In this document: positions 56,145 to 64,000 of the stretch, piece after piece
Layout: every line of letters starts with the position of its first letter
Position numbering within the stretch: position 1 is the stretch's first letter
DNA from: Robiginitalea aurantiaca
GTDB lineage: Bacteria; Bacteroidota; Bacteroidia; Flavobacteriales; Flavobacteriaceae
Direction of reading: 5' to 3'
Assembly: GCF_030380815.1 (NCBI RefSeq)
Contig: NZ_JAUDUY010000003.1
Location: 124,001-188,000, forward strand
DNA: 64,000 nucleotides
Position numbers and translations under genes: made by a program
Notes under the pieces: model-generated
The model's database searches: none
Told to the model about the DNA's origin: nothing
What the model saw: the letters and a program-made list of their open reading frames with translations, nothing else

Positions 56145-57698
56145 TTAAAGATCGAATTTGATTCCCTGAGCCAACGGAAGACCTGTACTGTAATTTATGG
56201 TATTGGTCTGTCTGCGCATATAGATTTTCCAGGCATCAGAACCCGATTCTCTGCCGCCGCCGGTCTCTTTTTCTCCTCCGAATGCGCCTCCGATTTCGGC
56301 CCCCGAAGTGCCGATATTCACATTGGCAATACCACAATCGCTTCCTCCTGCTGAAAGAAACGTTTCCGCTTCTCTTAAATTATTGGTCATAATTGCTGAA
56401 GACAATCCCTGACGGACACCGTTTTGGATGGCGATTGCATTTTCAACATCCCCCTTGTATTTAAGCAAGTACAGGATGGGTGCAAAGGTTTCGTCCTGAA
56501 CGATTTCAAAATGATTTTCAGCTTCTGCAATCGCGGGCTTTACGTAGCATCCACTCTCGAAGCCCTCACCCTCCAGCACACCGCCGGGAACAAGAAGTTT
56601 TCCGCCTTCTGCCACTACTTTCTCCAGGGCATTTTTGTACATGGCTACGGCGTCTGTGTCAATCAGCGGACCCACGTGATTGTTTTCATCCAGTGGGTTG
56701 CCGATTTTCAATTGATTGTAGGCCGCGACAAGGGCGTCTTTTACCTGATCGTAGATCGATTCGTGTATAATGAGTCTTCTCGTGGAAGTACATCGCTGTC
56801 CACACGTTCCTACTGCCCCGAAAACAGCCCCGATAATGGTCATCTTAATATCGGCATCCGGTGTGACGATAATGGCATTGTTTCCGCCGAGTTCCAGTAG
56901 TGTTTTGCCAAGACGCGCTCCAACGGCCTGAGCGACGATTTTACCCATTCGGATAGAGCCAGTGGCCGAAATTAAGGGGATACGGGTATCGTGGGTCAGG
57001 TATTCCCCTACCCGATAGTCGCCATTGATAAGGCATGAAATTCCTTCAGGCATCCCATTGGCCTGGAAAACCTCAGCGGCAATTTTTTGGCAGGCCACCC
57101 CACACAGAGGAGCTTTTTCAGAGGGTTTCCATACGCAGACGTCCCCGCATACCCAGGCCAGGGCCGTATTCCAACTCCATACCGCTACGGGAAAATTAAA
57201 GGCCGAGATAATACCGACCACTCCCAGAGGATGATATTGTTCGTACATCCTGTGCTCAGGTCGTTCCGAATGCATTGTCAATCCATGAAGTTGCCGGGAC
57301 AACCCTACTGCAAAATCGCAGATATCGATCATCTCCTGTACCTCCCCCAGGCCTTCCTGATAGGATTTCCCCATTTCATAGGAAACCAATTTACCCAAAG
57401 GTTCTTTTAGCTCCCGCAGACGCTGACCGAATTGCCGGACTATTTCCCCGCGTTTTGGGGCGGAGACCTTACGCCATATTTTAAAAGCTTCCGTAGCAGT
57501 AGAAAGGACTTTGTCGTAATCGGCTTTAGTCGTTGTTTGTACTTTGCCGATCAGCGAATTGTCGACAGGGGAAAAGCTTTGGAGTATCTCCCCGTTTGCA
57601 AACCATGAATTCCCGGTGGATGAGCCTGGGTTCAATTCTTCGATTCCAAGCATTTTCAGAGCCTGTTCCATTCCAAAATCAAGTGCCACTTCTGCCAT
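56145..57698 (-). CDS. Aldehyde dehydrogenase, ALDH7 type
   Basis: 517 aa. NAD-binding and catalytic residues: GIISAFNFPVAVWSW, GDVCVWKPSEKAPL, LLELGGNNAIIV (general base Glu, about 265) and GTCGQRCTSTRR (nucleophile Cys, about 300). The length and the ESGSDAWKIYMRRQTNTIN ending match the antiquitin/piperideine-6-carboxylate group. It lies 126 bp downstream of a 3-hydroxyanthranilate dioxygenase gene on the same strand, which suggests use in lysine or tryptophan breakdown. A TAATTTTG -7 box is at 57734-57741 upstream. Confidence 0.88.
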   Translation of the reverse strand: MAEVALDFGMEQALKMLGIEELNPGSSTGNSWFANGEILQSFSPVDNSLIGKVQTTTKADYDKVLSTATEAFKIWRKVSAPKRGEIVRQFGQRLRELKEPLGKLVSYEMGKSYQEGLGEVQEMIDICDFAVGLSRQLHGLTMHSERPEHRMYEQYHPLGVVGIISAFNFPVAVWSWNTALAWVCGDVCVWKPSEKAPLCGVACQKIAAEVFQANGMPEGISCLINGDYRVGEYLTHDTRIPLISATGSIRMGKIVAQAVGARLGKTLLELGGNNAIIVTPDADIKMTIIGAVFGAVGTCGQRCTSTRRLIIHESIYDQVKDALVAAYNQLKIGNPLDENNHVGPLIDTDAVAMYKNALEKVVAEGGKLLVPGGVLEGEGFESGCYVKPAIAEAENHFEIVQDETFAPILYLLKYKGDVENAIAIQNGVRQGLSSAIMTNNLREAETFLSAGGSDCGIANVNIGTSGAEIGGAFGGEKETGGGRESGSDAWKIYMRRQTNTINYSTGLPLAQGIKFDL

Positions 57699-57824
57699 TG
57701 TACTGTGCTTTAAATTTGTTTTATTAAATCAGCACAAAATTACAAAATCTATCGGGGGTACAGACCGATGACCCATAAATCTTTTTAGACTACAAAAGGC
57801 GTTAAAACCGCTTTTTAGCGTTGG

Positions 57825-58364
57825 TTAATCCTTTGAGGTAAATCGCGCATCGGCTTCCATAACCGTGCCGCATCGGTCACAAGTGCGCAACTCCACAGAG
57901 GAATAAAAAGCTTCAAAATGCGGCAGGAAATCCGCTTCAATGTCTTTTAGCGTAAAATAGACTTCGTGCAATTTATGGTTGCAGGAATCGCAATACCACA
58001 ACAACCCGTCTCTCAGGTTGAGGTGTTCTCTCCGACGTTCGATAACCAGGCCGATTGAACCCGCATGCCTGACCGGGGAGTGAGGCACTCCTGCGGGATG
58101 AAGATACATATCGCCAGGGCCCAGTTTCAGGATTTCCTTTTTACCATTTACCTGCGCGTGGACCTCTATAGTCCCCTCGAGCTGATAAAAGAGTTCTTCA
58201 GTTTCATTGTAGTGATAATCTTTGCGGGCATTGGGGCCTCCGACTACCATGACGATATAATCGGAAGCTTCTTTGTAGAGATTTTTATTTCCTACCGGAG
58301 GCTTTAATTCCTCCCGGTGTTCCTCTATCCATTTGTCAAGGTTAAAAGGAGCGCGAATTTCCAT
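57825..58364 (-). CDS. 3-hydroxyanthranilate 3,4-dioxygenase
   Basis: 179-aa cupin that opens the ring of 3-hydroxyanthranilate in the kynurenine pathway to NAD or tryptophan degradation. Iron ligands His and Glu lie in KDYHYNETEELFYQLEG (about 49-56) and HPAGVPHSP (about 95). The C-terminal rubredoxin-like zinc site WYCDSCNHKL and LRTCDRCGTVM is that of the bacterial enzyme. ATG start. Confidence 0.93.
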   Translation of the reverse strand: MEIRAPFNLDKWIEEHREELKPPVGNKNLYKEASDYIVMVVGGPNARKDYHYNETEELFYQLEGTIEVHAQVNGKKEILKLGPGDMYLHPAGVPHSPVRHAGSIGLVIERRREHLNLRDGLLWYCDSCNHKLHEVYFTLKDIEADFLPHFEAFYSSVELRTCDRCGTVMEADARFTSKD

Positions 58365-58451
58365 AGAACAGGGTCTGAATTGTGTCTCTAAATATAATTA
58401 AAAAGACAGACCCAACAGGGAGGATGCGGGGTTTAAGGATGTAGGTGGAAA

Positions 58452-58928
58452 TTACTGGAGATAAAACAATTGGGTGTAATAAAGATTGCCCTGCGCATCT
58501 TTTTTAATGCTGATAGCGGTATGGGTGAAGTTTCCTTCCATTGTTTTTTTATGGGAATCGCTTGCTAACCAGCCTTCAAGAGCCTGAGCTGCCGTATTGT
58601 GATTTCTGGCCACATTTTCAGAAACAGCCTTGGCGGCGACTTTGGAGGAAATTCCCGAGGCACGTGCGGTGAAGTTGTCGTGGTTCAGGGATCCGGAAGC
58701 AATCATATAGTCGGTATGCGCATTGGCATAATCATAGGCAATACTGCTGAAAATTAGTGCAGATTCCCCAACTGATTCGCGATGGGCATTGACTAAATCC
58801 AGTAATTCACCTTCCATTGCGGTTACGTTCTCCGCCACAGAAAAAATAGGTTCTTCGGCTTCCTTGGAACAGGACATGACAAAGACCAGGCAAAATGCCA
58901 ATAAAGCGTGCTGCAATTTCATTTTCAT
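58452..58928 (-). CDS. CAP-domain lipoprotein
   Basis: 158 aa. Lipoprotein signal with lipobox FVMSC at about 20. The CAP/SCP domain follows: LVNAHRESVGES, DYANAHTDYMIAS, LNHDNFTARAS and a C-terminal KTMEGNFTHTAISIKKD. The His and Glu pair of CAP proteins is present. Exported to the envelope; function unknown. ATG start. Confidence 0.85.
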   Translation of the reverse strand: MKMKLQHALLAFCLVFVMSCSKEAEEPIFSVAENVTAMEGELLDLVNAHRESVGESALIFSSIAYDYANAHTDYMIASGSLNHDNFTARASGISSKVAAKAVSENVARNHNTAAQALEGWLASDSHKKTMEGNFTHTAISIKKDAQGNLYYTQLFYLQ

Positions 58929-59157
58929 ATAGTGTTCTGCTTGCAGGCTAACTACTCAGATAAGAAAGGGTTGTTCTCGTTCCCGCCTTTCGGATGGGAA
59001 GTTTAATATTACTTAAAACATCAGAAAGTAAGGAGATTAGCACTCGATTTTTCGATTAAAGGCCTGATCCTAACGGAGAGCGGATGAAATGCAATAAATT
59101 CAGGTCAGAATATCACACCTAAAGCACGAAAAGAAAGCTTGTAAAGTCAGAATAAGT

Positions 59158-59670
59158 TTACAGAAATGATTTCTTATCGTGTAGGAATTCGGGTTCAAGT
59201 ATCCCGGAGAAGATCAGCGATCCTGAATCTTTGATCGGTTTGTAAAGAATGGATTGTTCAAAGGCATCAGGAGCTAAGAGGTCAAGGGGTTGGTTCGCCC
59301 GTTCCAGAAAACTCATCAGGACTCCAAGGATAATAGCGACCTTAACGATCCCGAAAATACCCCCAGCAATACGGTTCAGGAAACCGAGCATCGCAAAATC
59401 CGCCGCTTTTGAGAGCAATTTTCCAAGTAAATTCACCCCGATCAGAATTGCGAGGAAGGTAATTACAAAGGCTGAGATTTTGATAAAGGTTTCATTCCAG
59501 TCCAGCTGTTCACTGAGATACCCCGCAGTGATATAGGAAAAATGGATGGTTCCGTAAAAAGCAGCGATAAGGGCCACTACGGAAGCTATTTCGACGAACA
59601 CACCGTTTCTCCAGCCTTTGTAGAGGCCGAAAAGCAAAAGCCCTCCGAGAATGATATCCACTATACTCAT
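59158..59670 (-). CDS. CvpA family membrane protein
   Basis: 170 aa with four membrane helices (first SIVDIILGGLLLFGLYKGWRNG). The G-x-x-x-G pattern and the segment LSKAADFAMLGFLNRIAGGIFGIVK match CvpA. In other bacteria CvpA is linked to colicin V production and purine-biosynthesis loci; here neither is adjacent. Divergent from the next gene with TATATTTG at 59684-59691. Confidence 0.85.
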   Translation of the reverse strand: MSIVDIILGGLLLFGLYKGWRNGVFVEIASVVALIAAFYGTIHFSYITAGYLSEQLDWNETFIKISAFVITFLAILIGVNLLGKLLSKAADFAMLGFLNRIAGGIFGIVKVAIILGVLMSFLERANQPLDLLAPDAFEQSILYKPIKDSGSLIFSGILEPEFLHDKKSFL

Positions 59671-59683
59671 AATCTGCTTTCAA

Positions 59684-59711
59684 CAAATATAGACATTGAT
59701 TTGTACCTTTG
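59684..59711. promoter_or_regulatory. Divergent -7 promoter boxes between cvpA and its neighbour
   Basis: TATATTTG on the minus strand (59684-59691) faces cvpA and TACCTTTG on the plus strand (59704-59711) faces the next gene. Both match TAnnTTTG fully; the -33 regions are not clear. Confidence 0.5.
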
Positions 59712-59745
59712 GCCGTCATCCAAGAGTGTATTTTAACAAGGGCAT

Positions 59746-60102
59746 ATGTCACGAGATCCGTTACTTAAAGAAAGGTGGGATTTACTCTCCCGTAAACTAT
59801 CTGATCAATTTGCAGATGGGGACCCCTTGGACCTTGATGCCATTATTTATTTAATCGGGGTTCAGGAACTGGGGCAGCTGCACCGGAAATTTAAGAAAGA
59901 CGAAAAAATAAACCTGATGCACATTGCGATTTGCAGGTTGCTGGAACCTTATGGTTACTATGCATTCGATCATTTTGATCAGGAAGGCTGGCCTCATTAT
60001 ACCCTTTTGGAAGCGCTTCCGACCTTGAAGGCAGGGGAGCAATCCGTCCTGATGAAAGAGGCTATTGTCTCGTATTTTACAGAGAAAAGCTATTTGGAAT
60101 GA
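59746..60102 (+). CDS. Conserved hypothetical protein
   Basis: 118 aa, soluble, acidic, mostly helical (LLKERWDLLSRKLSDQF, DAIIYLIGVQELGQLHRKF). No known domain recognised. The stop overlaps the next start by 4 bp (ATGA), so it is translated with an ABM-domain protein. Function unknown. Confidence 0.75.
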   Translation: MSRDPLLKERWDLLSRKLSDQFADGDPLDLDAIIYLIGVQELGQLHRKFKKDEKINLMHIAICRLLEPYGYYAFDHFDQEGWPHYTLLEALPTLKAGEQSVLMKEAIVSYFTEKSYLE

Positions 60103-60434
60103 CGGCGGGATACTACGCGGTGATCTTTACTTCCAAACGCACATCCGGGGATGAAAGCGCTTATGCTGAAATGGCCCAGCGCATGCATGATTTGGCAGCT
60201 TCGCAACCCGGTTTTCTGGGAGTGGAATACGCCAGGGACACATTGGGAATCACTGTGAGTTACTGGGATTCCCTCAAAAGTATTGCGGACTGGAAAACCA
60301 ACGCTGAGCACCTCATCGCACAGGAACGCGGAAGAAAGTATTGGTATGAGTCCTACCGGATTCGAATTTGTAAAGTGGAACGGGAGTACGATTTTCAAAA
60401 ACAACCCGCCCCTGGGCCGGATTCGAAGAAATAG
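60099..60434 (+). CDS. ABM-domain monooxygenase-like protein
   Basis: 111 aa. The dimeric alpha-beta barrel pattern of antibiotic biosynthesis monooxygenases is clear: YYAVIFTSKRTSGDESAYAEMA, ASQPGFLGVEYARD, ITVSYWDSLKSIADWKTNAEH. No partner oxidase is adjacent. It may oxidise a small molecule or only bind one. Overlaps the upstream hypothetical gene by 4 bp. Confidence 0.83.
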   Translation: MTAGYYAVIFTSKRTSGDESAYAEMAQRMHDLAASQPGFLGVEYARDTLGITVSYWDSLKSIADWKTNAEHLIAQERGRKYWYESYRIRICKVEREYDFQKQPAPGPDSKK

Positions 60435-60456
60435 CGATTCCTTAACCCTGCCCGGG

Positions 60457-60487
60457 TTGGAAGCGCCTCGCGAAAGCCCTATTTTTG
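60457..60487 (+). promoter_or_regulatory. Promoter of glpD
   Basis: TTG (60457-60459), 20 nt, then TATTTTTG (60480-60487), a full match to TTG-N19/20-TAnnTTTG. It lies 19 bp before the preferred glpD ATG, and covers the alternative TTG start at 60485. Confidence 0.75.
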
Positions 60488-60505
60488 ACTAAATCCCGAT
60501 CCTTT

Positions 60506-62161
60506 ATGCTAAATCCGGTATCATTCTCCGCCCTGAATCGTTCTGAAGATATTGCGAATCTGAAAGAGGTGGATCTCGTCGTAATCGGTGGAGGGATCAC
60601 CGGGGCTGGGATTGCCCTTGATGCAGCTTCGAGAGGACTAAGTGTTGTACTGCTTGAGAAGGGGGATTTCGCTTCGGGCACCAGTAGTAAATCCACAAAA
60701 TTGATTCACGGGGGGCTCCGCTATCTGAAACAATTTGATTTCTGGCTTGTCAAGGAGGTGGGATCTGAACGCGCCATTGTCCACAAACTGGCGCCTCATC
60801 TGGTCCTCCCTGAAAAAATGCTGCTTCCCTTGATTGAAGGCGGGTCATATGGCAAATGGTTAACGTCAATCGGACTCAAGGTTTACGATATCCTGGCACA
60901 GGTAAGCGGGGACGATAAACGCAGGATGCTCGAGAAAAAGGAAGCCCTCCAATTGGAGCCACTTTTACCAAAAAAAGGTTTAAAAGGGGCCGGGTACTAT
61001 GCGGAATACAGGACAGATGATTCGCGACTGACCATCGAAAACATAAAGACAGCACTTCACTTTGGAGCAAAGGCGCTCAACTATGCTGAGGTTACCGATT
61101 TCCTATACGGAACCGACGGGCAGTTAAGCGGGGTTGTCGTTTCGGATGGTATAGGGGGAGGTAGTTTTGAGATCACCTCCAGATATGTCATAAATGCTGC
61201 CGGGCCCTGGGTGGATGAACTCCGGAGCGTGAACCAGAGCAAAAAGGGAAAAAGGCTACACCTGACCAAAGGGGTGCATCTGGTTTTTCCGCATGAGAAA
61301 CTGCCTGTAAAGCAGTCTGTTTATTTTGACGTCCCCGATGGGCGAATGATCTTTGCTATTCCCAGAGGAAAAATCACATATGTCGGAACAACCGATACGA
61401 CCTACAATGCAGACAAAGATGAGGTTCATACAGATTTGGCGGATGCCATTTACCTTATCGCTGCCGTCAATAATATGTTCCCGTCCATAGAACTTGAAAT
61501 GTCGGATATCATTTCTTCATGGGCAGGTCTCAGGCCTCTGATTCACGAGGAGGGGAAGTCGGCTTCTGAGCTATCGCGGAAAGATGAGATTTTTACTTCA
61601 GATTCCGGTCTCATCAGTATTGCAGGCGGAAAACTGACCGGGTACCGAAAGATGGCGGAACGGGTCGTAAACCGCATTGCGGAGGACTTTGAGGAGTTCG
61701 AGGGCAGAGAACTCAAGGCGTGCACAACGGATCAGATCCCCCTCAATGGAAGTGATTTTACCAAATTCAAACAGGTTTCAAAATACATAGCTCAGGTTCA
61801 GGCCAGGCTTGAACCCGAAGGGTTAACCGCTTATGACGCATGGTTTTTGGTGACGAATTACGGGAAACAGACAGATCGGATATTGCGTATTTTCAGCGAC
61901 CTCAAAGACCCGGATCCTTATTGGCGTCTTATGAAAGCGGAGCTTCATTTCGCTCTGGATCACGAGATGATACACAACCCTATGGATTTTTTAATTCGCA
62001 GGACAGGAAGGCTTTATTTTGATATTGAAAGCATTGGGAAATACCTGGAAAAGGTCGCAGAAGAATGCGCGCTCAGGTTAAACGCGAGCGCGGGGGTAAT
62101 GTCGGGATGGGTTGCGGAAATGAAACTGCAAATAAAACAACACAGCTCCTTTGAGCTTTGA
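60506..62161 (+). CDS. glpD: Glycerol-3-phosphate dehydrogenase/oxidase
   Basis: 551 aa; FAD enzyme that oxidises glycerol-3-phosphate to dihydroxyacetone phosphate at the membrane and feeds electrons to quinone. The FAD loop is VVIGGGITGAGIALDAASRG near residue 25; then LIHGGLRYLKQFDFWLVKE near 70, INAAGPWVDEL and KITYVGTTDTTYN. The C-terminal domain is about 380-530. I chose the ATG at 60506 because the TTG at 60485 lies inside the -7 box. It converges on gpsA, which encodes the opposite reaction, with a 9-bp gap. Confidence 0.93.
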   Translation: MLNPVSFSALNRSEDIANLKEVDLVVIGGGITGAGIALDAASRGLSVVLLEKGDFASGTSSKSTKLIHGGLRYLKQFDFWLVKEVGSERAIVHKLAPHLVLPEKMLLPLIEGGSYGKWLTSIGLKVYDILAQVSGDDKRRMLEKKEALQLEPLLPKKGLKGAGYYAEYRTDDSRLTIENIKTALHFGAKALNYAEVTDFLYGTDGQLSGVVVSDGIGGGSFEITSRYVINAAGPWVDELRSVNQSKKGKRLHLTKGVHLVFPHEKLPVKQSVYFDVPDGRMIFAIPRGKITYVGTTDTTYNADKDEVHTDLADAIYLIAAVNNMFPSIELEMSDIISSWAGLRPLIHEEGKSASELSRKDEIFTSDSGLISIAGGKLTGYRKMAERVVNRIAEDFEEFEGRELKACTTDQIPLNGSDFTKFKQVSKYIAQVQARLEPEGLTAYDAWFLVTNYGKQTDRILRIFSDLKDPDPYWRLMKAELHFALDHEMIHNPMDFLIRRTGRLYFDIESIGKYLEKVAEECALRLNASAGVMSGWVAEMKLQIKQHSSFEL

Positions 62162-62170
62162 TTGCGGGTA

Positions 62171-63169
62171 TCAGCTTATTCGATCGGCAAGTCGGGCAAA
62201 TACTTTTTTCGGGTTTTTGTTCTGATAGAGCACCTCATACACCGCATCTATAATCGGGGTCTTTACTTTTTTCTCGAAATCCTCCTTGATTTTATAGGCG
62301 CTGCTGACGGCATAATACCCCTCAGCTACCATATTCATCTCCATCATGGCGCTTTTCACGGTATAGCCTTTACCAATCATATTGCCGAACATCCTGTTTC
62401 TGCTGAAAATGGAGTACCCGGTTACCAGCAGATCTCCGAGATACGCCGAGTGATTGATATTCCTGTCGATATTATAGAGGCGTTTTGTATATCTCTTCAT
62501 TTCCCGGATGGCATTGCTCATCAGGACGGATTGAAAATTATCCCCGTAGCCGAGTCCATGTGCAATCCCTGCGGCGATCGCATAGATATTCTTCAGCATG
62601 GCTGCGTACTCGGTGCCTATGATGTCCTTACTGACCTTGGTTTTGATGTAGGAACTCCGGAGTGCACTGGCGACCTGTTCTGCTTTCTTTGGGTCGGCAC
62701 AGGCAATGGTCAGGTAGGATAATCGTTCCAGCGCTACCTCTTCAGCATGGCATGGGCCTGTAATCACCCCAATATCCTTAAATGGGATATCGTAATTGTC
62801 GTGGAAGTGTTCGCCTACAATCTTCCCGCTCTCCGGGACGATCCCTTTGATGGCTGAAAAAATAGTCTTCCCTTTGAGCTTAACGTGAATCTTTGATAAT
62901 TCGGCCTCGAGAAAGGCGGAAGGAATGGCAAAGATCAAAACGTCAGCATAGGAAATCGCCTGGTCTATTTCGTCGGTAAGGCTGAGTTTTGCGGTGTCAA
63001 AAGAAACCGAAGTCAGATAATTCGGATTATGTCCGTGTTCATGGATATAGTCAATGGCATCCGAATTGCGCATATACCAGCAAACTTCATCCAGATTTTC
63101 GCAAAGCATTTTCACGATGGCAGTGGCCCAGCTTCCTCCGCCCAGGACGGCAAATTTTTGAAACTCCAT
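62171..63169 (-). CDS. gpsA: Glycerol-3-phosphate dehydrogenase [NAD(P)+]
   Basis: About 332 aa from the ATG at 63169 (MEFQKFAVLGGGSWATAI); the upstream TTG at 63193 adds eight residues unlike the family. It reduces dihydroxyacetone phosphate to glycerol-3-phosphate for phospholipid synthesis. NAD loop VLGGGSWATAI, substrate residues in KGIVPESGK and ITGPCHAEEVA, catalytic Lys in AAMLKNIYAIAAGI (about 195). Confidence 0.94.
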   Translation of the reverse strand: MEFQKFAVLGGGSWATAIVKMLCENLDEVCWYMRNSDAIDYIHEHGHNPNYLTSVSFDTAKLSLTDEIDQAISYADVLIFAIPSAFLEAELSKIHVKLKGKTIFSAIKGIVPESGKIVGEHFHDNYDIPFKDIGVITGPCHAEEVALERLSYLTIACADPKKAEQVASALRSSYIKTKVSKDIIGTEYAAMLKNIYAIAAGIAHGLGYGDNFQSVLMSNAIREMKRYTKRLYNIDRNINHSAYLGDLLVTGYSIFSRNRMFGNMIGKGYTVKSAMMEMNMVAEGYYAVSSAYKIKEDFEKKVKTPIIDAVYEVLYQNKNPKKVFARLADRIS

Positions 63170-63339
63170 TACGCTGATCAGGTTTGCGTCCAAAAGTACT
63201 CAAAAATTTAAGCAGTCCTGAGTGGGGGCATTCAGAAGCTGCATGTAACAGATCTGTCTCCGGGCGCTGAAGTCCAGCTGTTTTGGGGCCTAAACCTGAG
63301 ATTTCCGGGCCATTTTAGGGCACCCCCGTTTAATAATGC

Positions 63340-63347
63340 TATTTTTG
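63340..63347 (+). promoter_or_regulatory. -7 promoter box of the right-edge SulP gene
   Basis: TATTTTTG, a full match to TAnnTTTG, 18 bp before the start codon; no clear -33 TTTG. Confidence 0.5.
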
Positions 63348-63365
63348 CGGCCTTAAAATAGCGTT

Positions 63366-64000
63366 TTGAAGAAATACCTCAACCTGTTTGATTTTTCGCA
63401 GAAAGTAGATTACCGGACGGAAGTCCTCTCGGGATTTACCGTGGCTCTTGCTTTGGTGCCCGAGGCTATTGCATTTGCACTTATTGCCGGCCTTTCACCC
63501 CTGACCGGACTCTATGCGGCATTTGTCATGGGACTCATCACCTCAATTTTTGGAGGACGACCCGGGATGATTTCAGGGGCGACGGGGGCCGTTGCAGTAG
63601 TCATCGTTTCGCTTGCTGCTTCCCACGGGGTGGAATATGTTTTTGCCACGGTTATTCTGGCTGGGCTACTACAGGTTACCGCCGGGGTACTCAGGCTCGG
63701 GAAGTTTATGCGCCTTGTTCCGCAACCCGTGATTTTCGGTTTTGTAAACGGGCTGGCAATCATCATATTTATGTCCCAACTGGATCAGTTTAAAACCGCA
63801 GATGGGCAGTGGATGGAAGGAATGTTGTTGTGGACTTTCCTCGGATTGGTATTTCTGACCATGGGAATTATATGGCTCCTTCCCAGACTGAGCCGTGTGG
63901 TACCCGCTTCCCTGGTTGCGATCCTGGTCGTATTTGGCATTGTCCTGGTATTTGATATCCCCACCAGAAACATCGGCGACATCGCCTCCATAAAGGGGAG
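63366..64000 (+). CDS. SulP family anion transporter (3' end beyond window)
   Basis: The frame is open from a TTG at 63366 to the right edge (211 codons). It encodes the first part of a SulP transporter: [57 protein letters not shown] and [17 protein letters not shown]. The sequence [14 protein letters not shown] matches sulfate/anion SulP proteins distinct from the two SulP genes near 35-39 kb. The STAS domain, if present, is outside the window. Confidence 0.87.
   Translation, partial: MKKYLNLFDFSQKVDYRTEVLSGFTVALALVPEAIAFALIAGLSPLTGLYAAFVMGLITSIFGGRPGMISGATGAVAVVIVSLAASHGVEYVFATVILAGLLQVTAGVLRLGKFMRLVPQPVIFGFVNGLAIIIFMSQLDQFKTADGQWMEGMLLWTFLGLVFLTMGIIWLLPRLSRVVPASLVAILVVFGIVLVFDIPTRNIGDIASIKG

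Noticed and set aside
60485-60505. TTG start for glpD
   Set aside because: The codon is the last part of the -7 promoter box TATTTTTG (60480-60487); the ATG at 60506 fits family length.

Overview
The window looks like a stretch of chromosome from a marine member of the family Flavobacteriaceae (phylum Bacteroidota). The evidence is: gliding-clade marker families (an IPExxxVDY protein, a 632-aa Bacteroidota-type PurF, a Bat operon, an OmpA with thrombospondin type-3 repeats); promoters of the Bacteroidota type TTTG-N19-TAnnTTTG with few Shine-Dalgarno sequences; and outer-membrane barrel proteins and lipoproteins of this phylum. Base composition is near balanced, which is high for the family. 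I cannot name the genus. Gene density is high, and I see no rRNA, no CRISPR array, no insertion sequence and no prophage.

Layout. 1-10 kb: recJ (cut by the left edge), lpxH, queD, an ABC exporter, two outer-membrane barrel proteins, an enoyl-CoA hydratase, a MATE exporter and a two-domain universal stress protein. 10.0-10.6 kb: a structured intergenic stretch with palindromes, a partial copy of a tRNA 3' end, and tRNA-Ala(GGC). 10.7-20.1 kb: an SDR, a split AddAB-like recombination helicase/nuclease pair with ompA and kbl between its halves. 20.2-21.5 kb: a Mn-type superoxide dismutase followed by three tandem small-RNA-like units. 21.5-25.7 kb: purine operon purN-rnhA-pfkB-purF. 25.8-28.7 kb: acpP-fabF-rnc, the IPExxxVDY gene, then pyk. 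30-34.9 kb: a lipoprotein, dinB, an NAD-binding/CYTH/YciI-lipoprotein cluster, and pheS. 34.9-39.1 kb: a SulP-carbonic anhydrase-SulP operon. 39.4-48.4 kb: the complete moxR-DUF58-batABCDE operon. 48.6-51.3 kb: aldo/keto reductase, SDR, AlbA_2 protein. 51.3-54.2 kb: amylosucrase plus fructokinase. 54.3-60.4 kb: small envelope and metabolic genes including 3-hydroxyanthranilate dioxygenase and an ALDH7-like dehydrogenase. 60.5-63.2 kb: glpD facing gpsA. From 63.37 kb a third SulP gene runs off the right edge.

Functional themes. Inorganic carbon handling is prominent (two SulP transporters directly coupled to a beta-carbonic anhydrase). Lipid metabolism is represented by acpP-fabF, lpxH and the glycerol-3-phosphate pair. 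The Bat operon is a complete von Willebrand/TPR envelope system of unclear biochemical role.

The most novel-looking signal is at 20885-21430 on the minus strand. Three units each carry a -7 promoter box exactly 5 nt before a nearly identical 40-nt sequence, followed by an intrinsic terminator whose stem differs between units but stays paired. This reads as a tandem family of roughly 75-nt noncoding RNAs.
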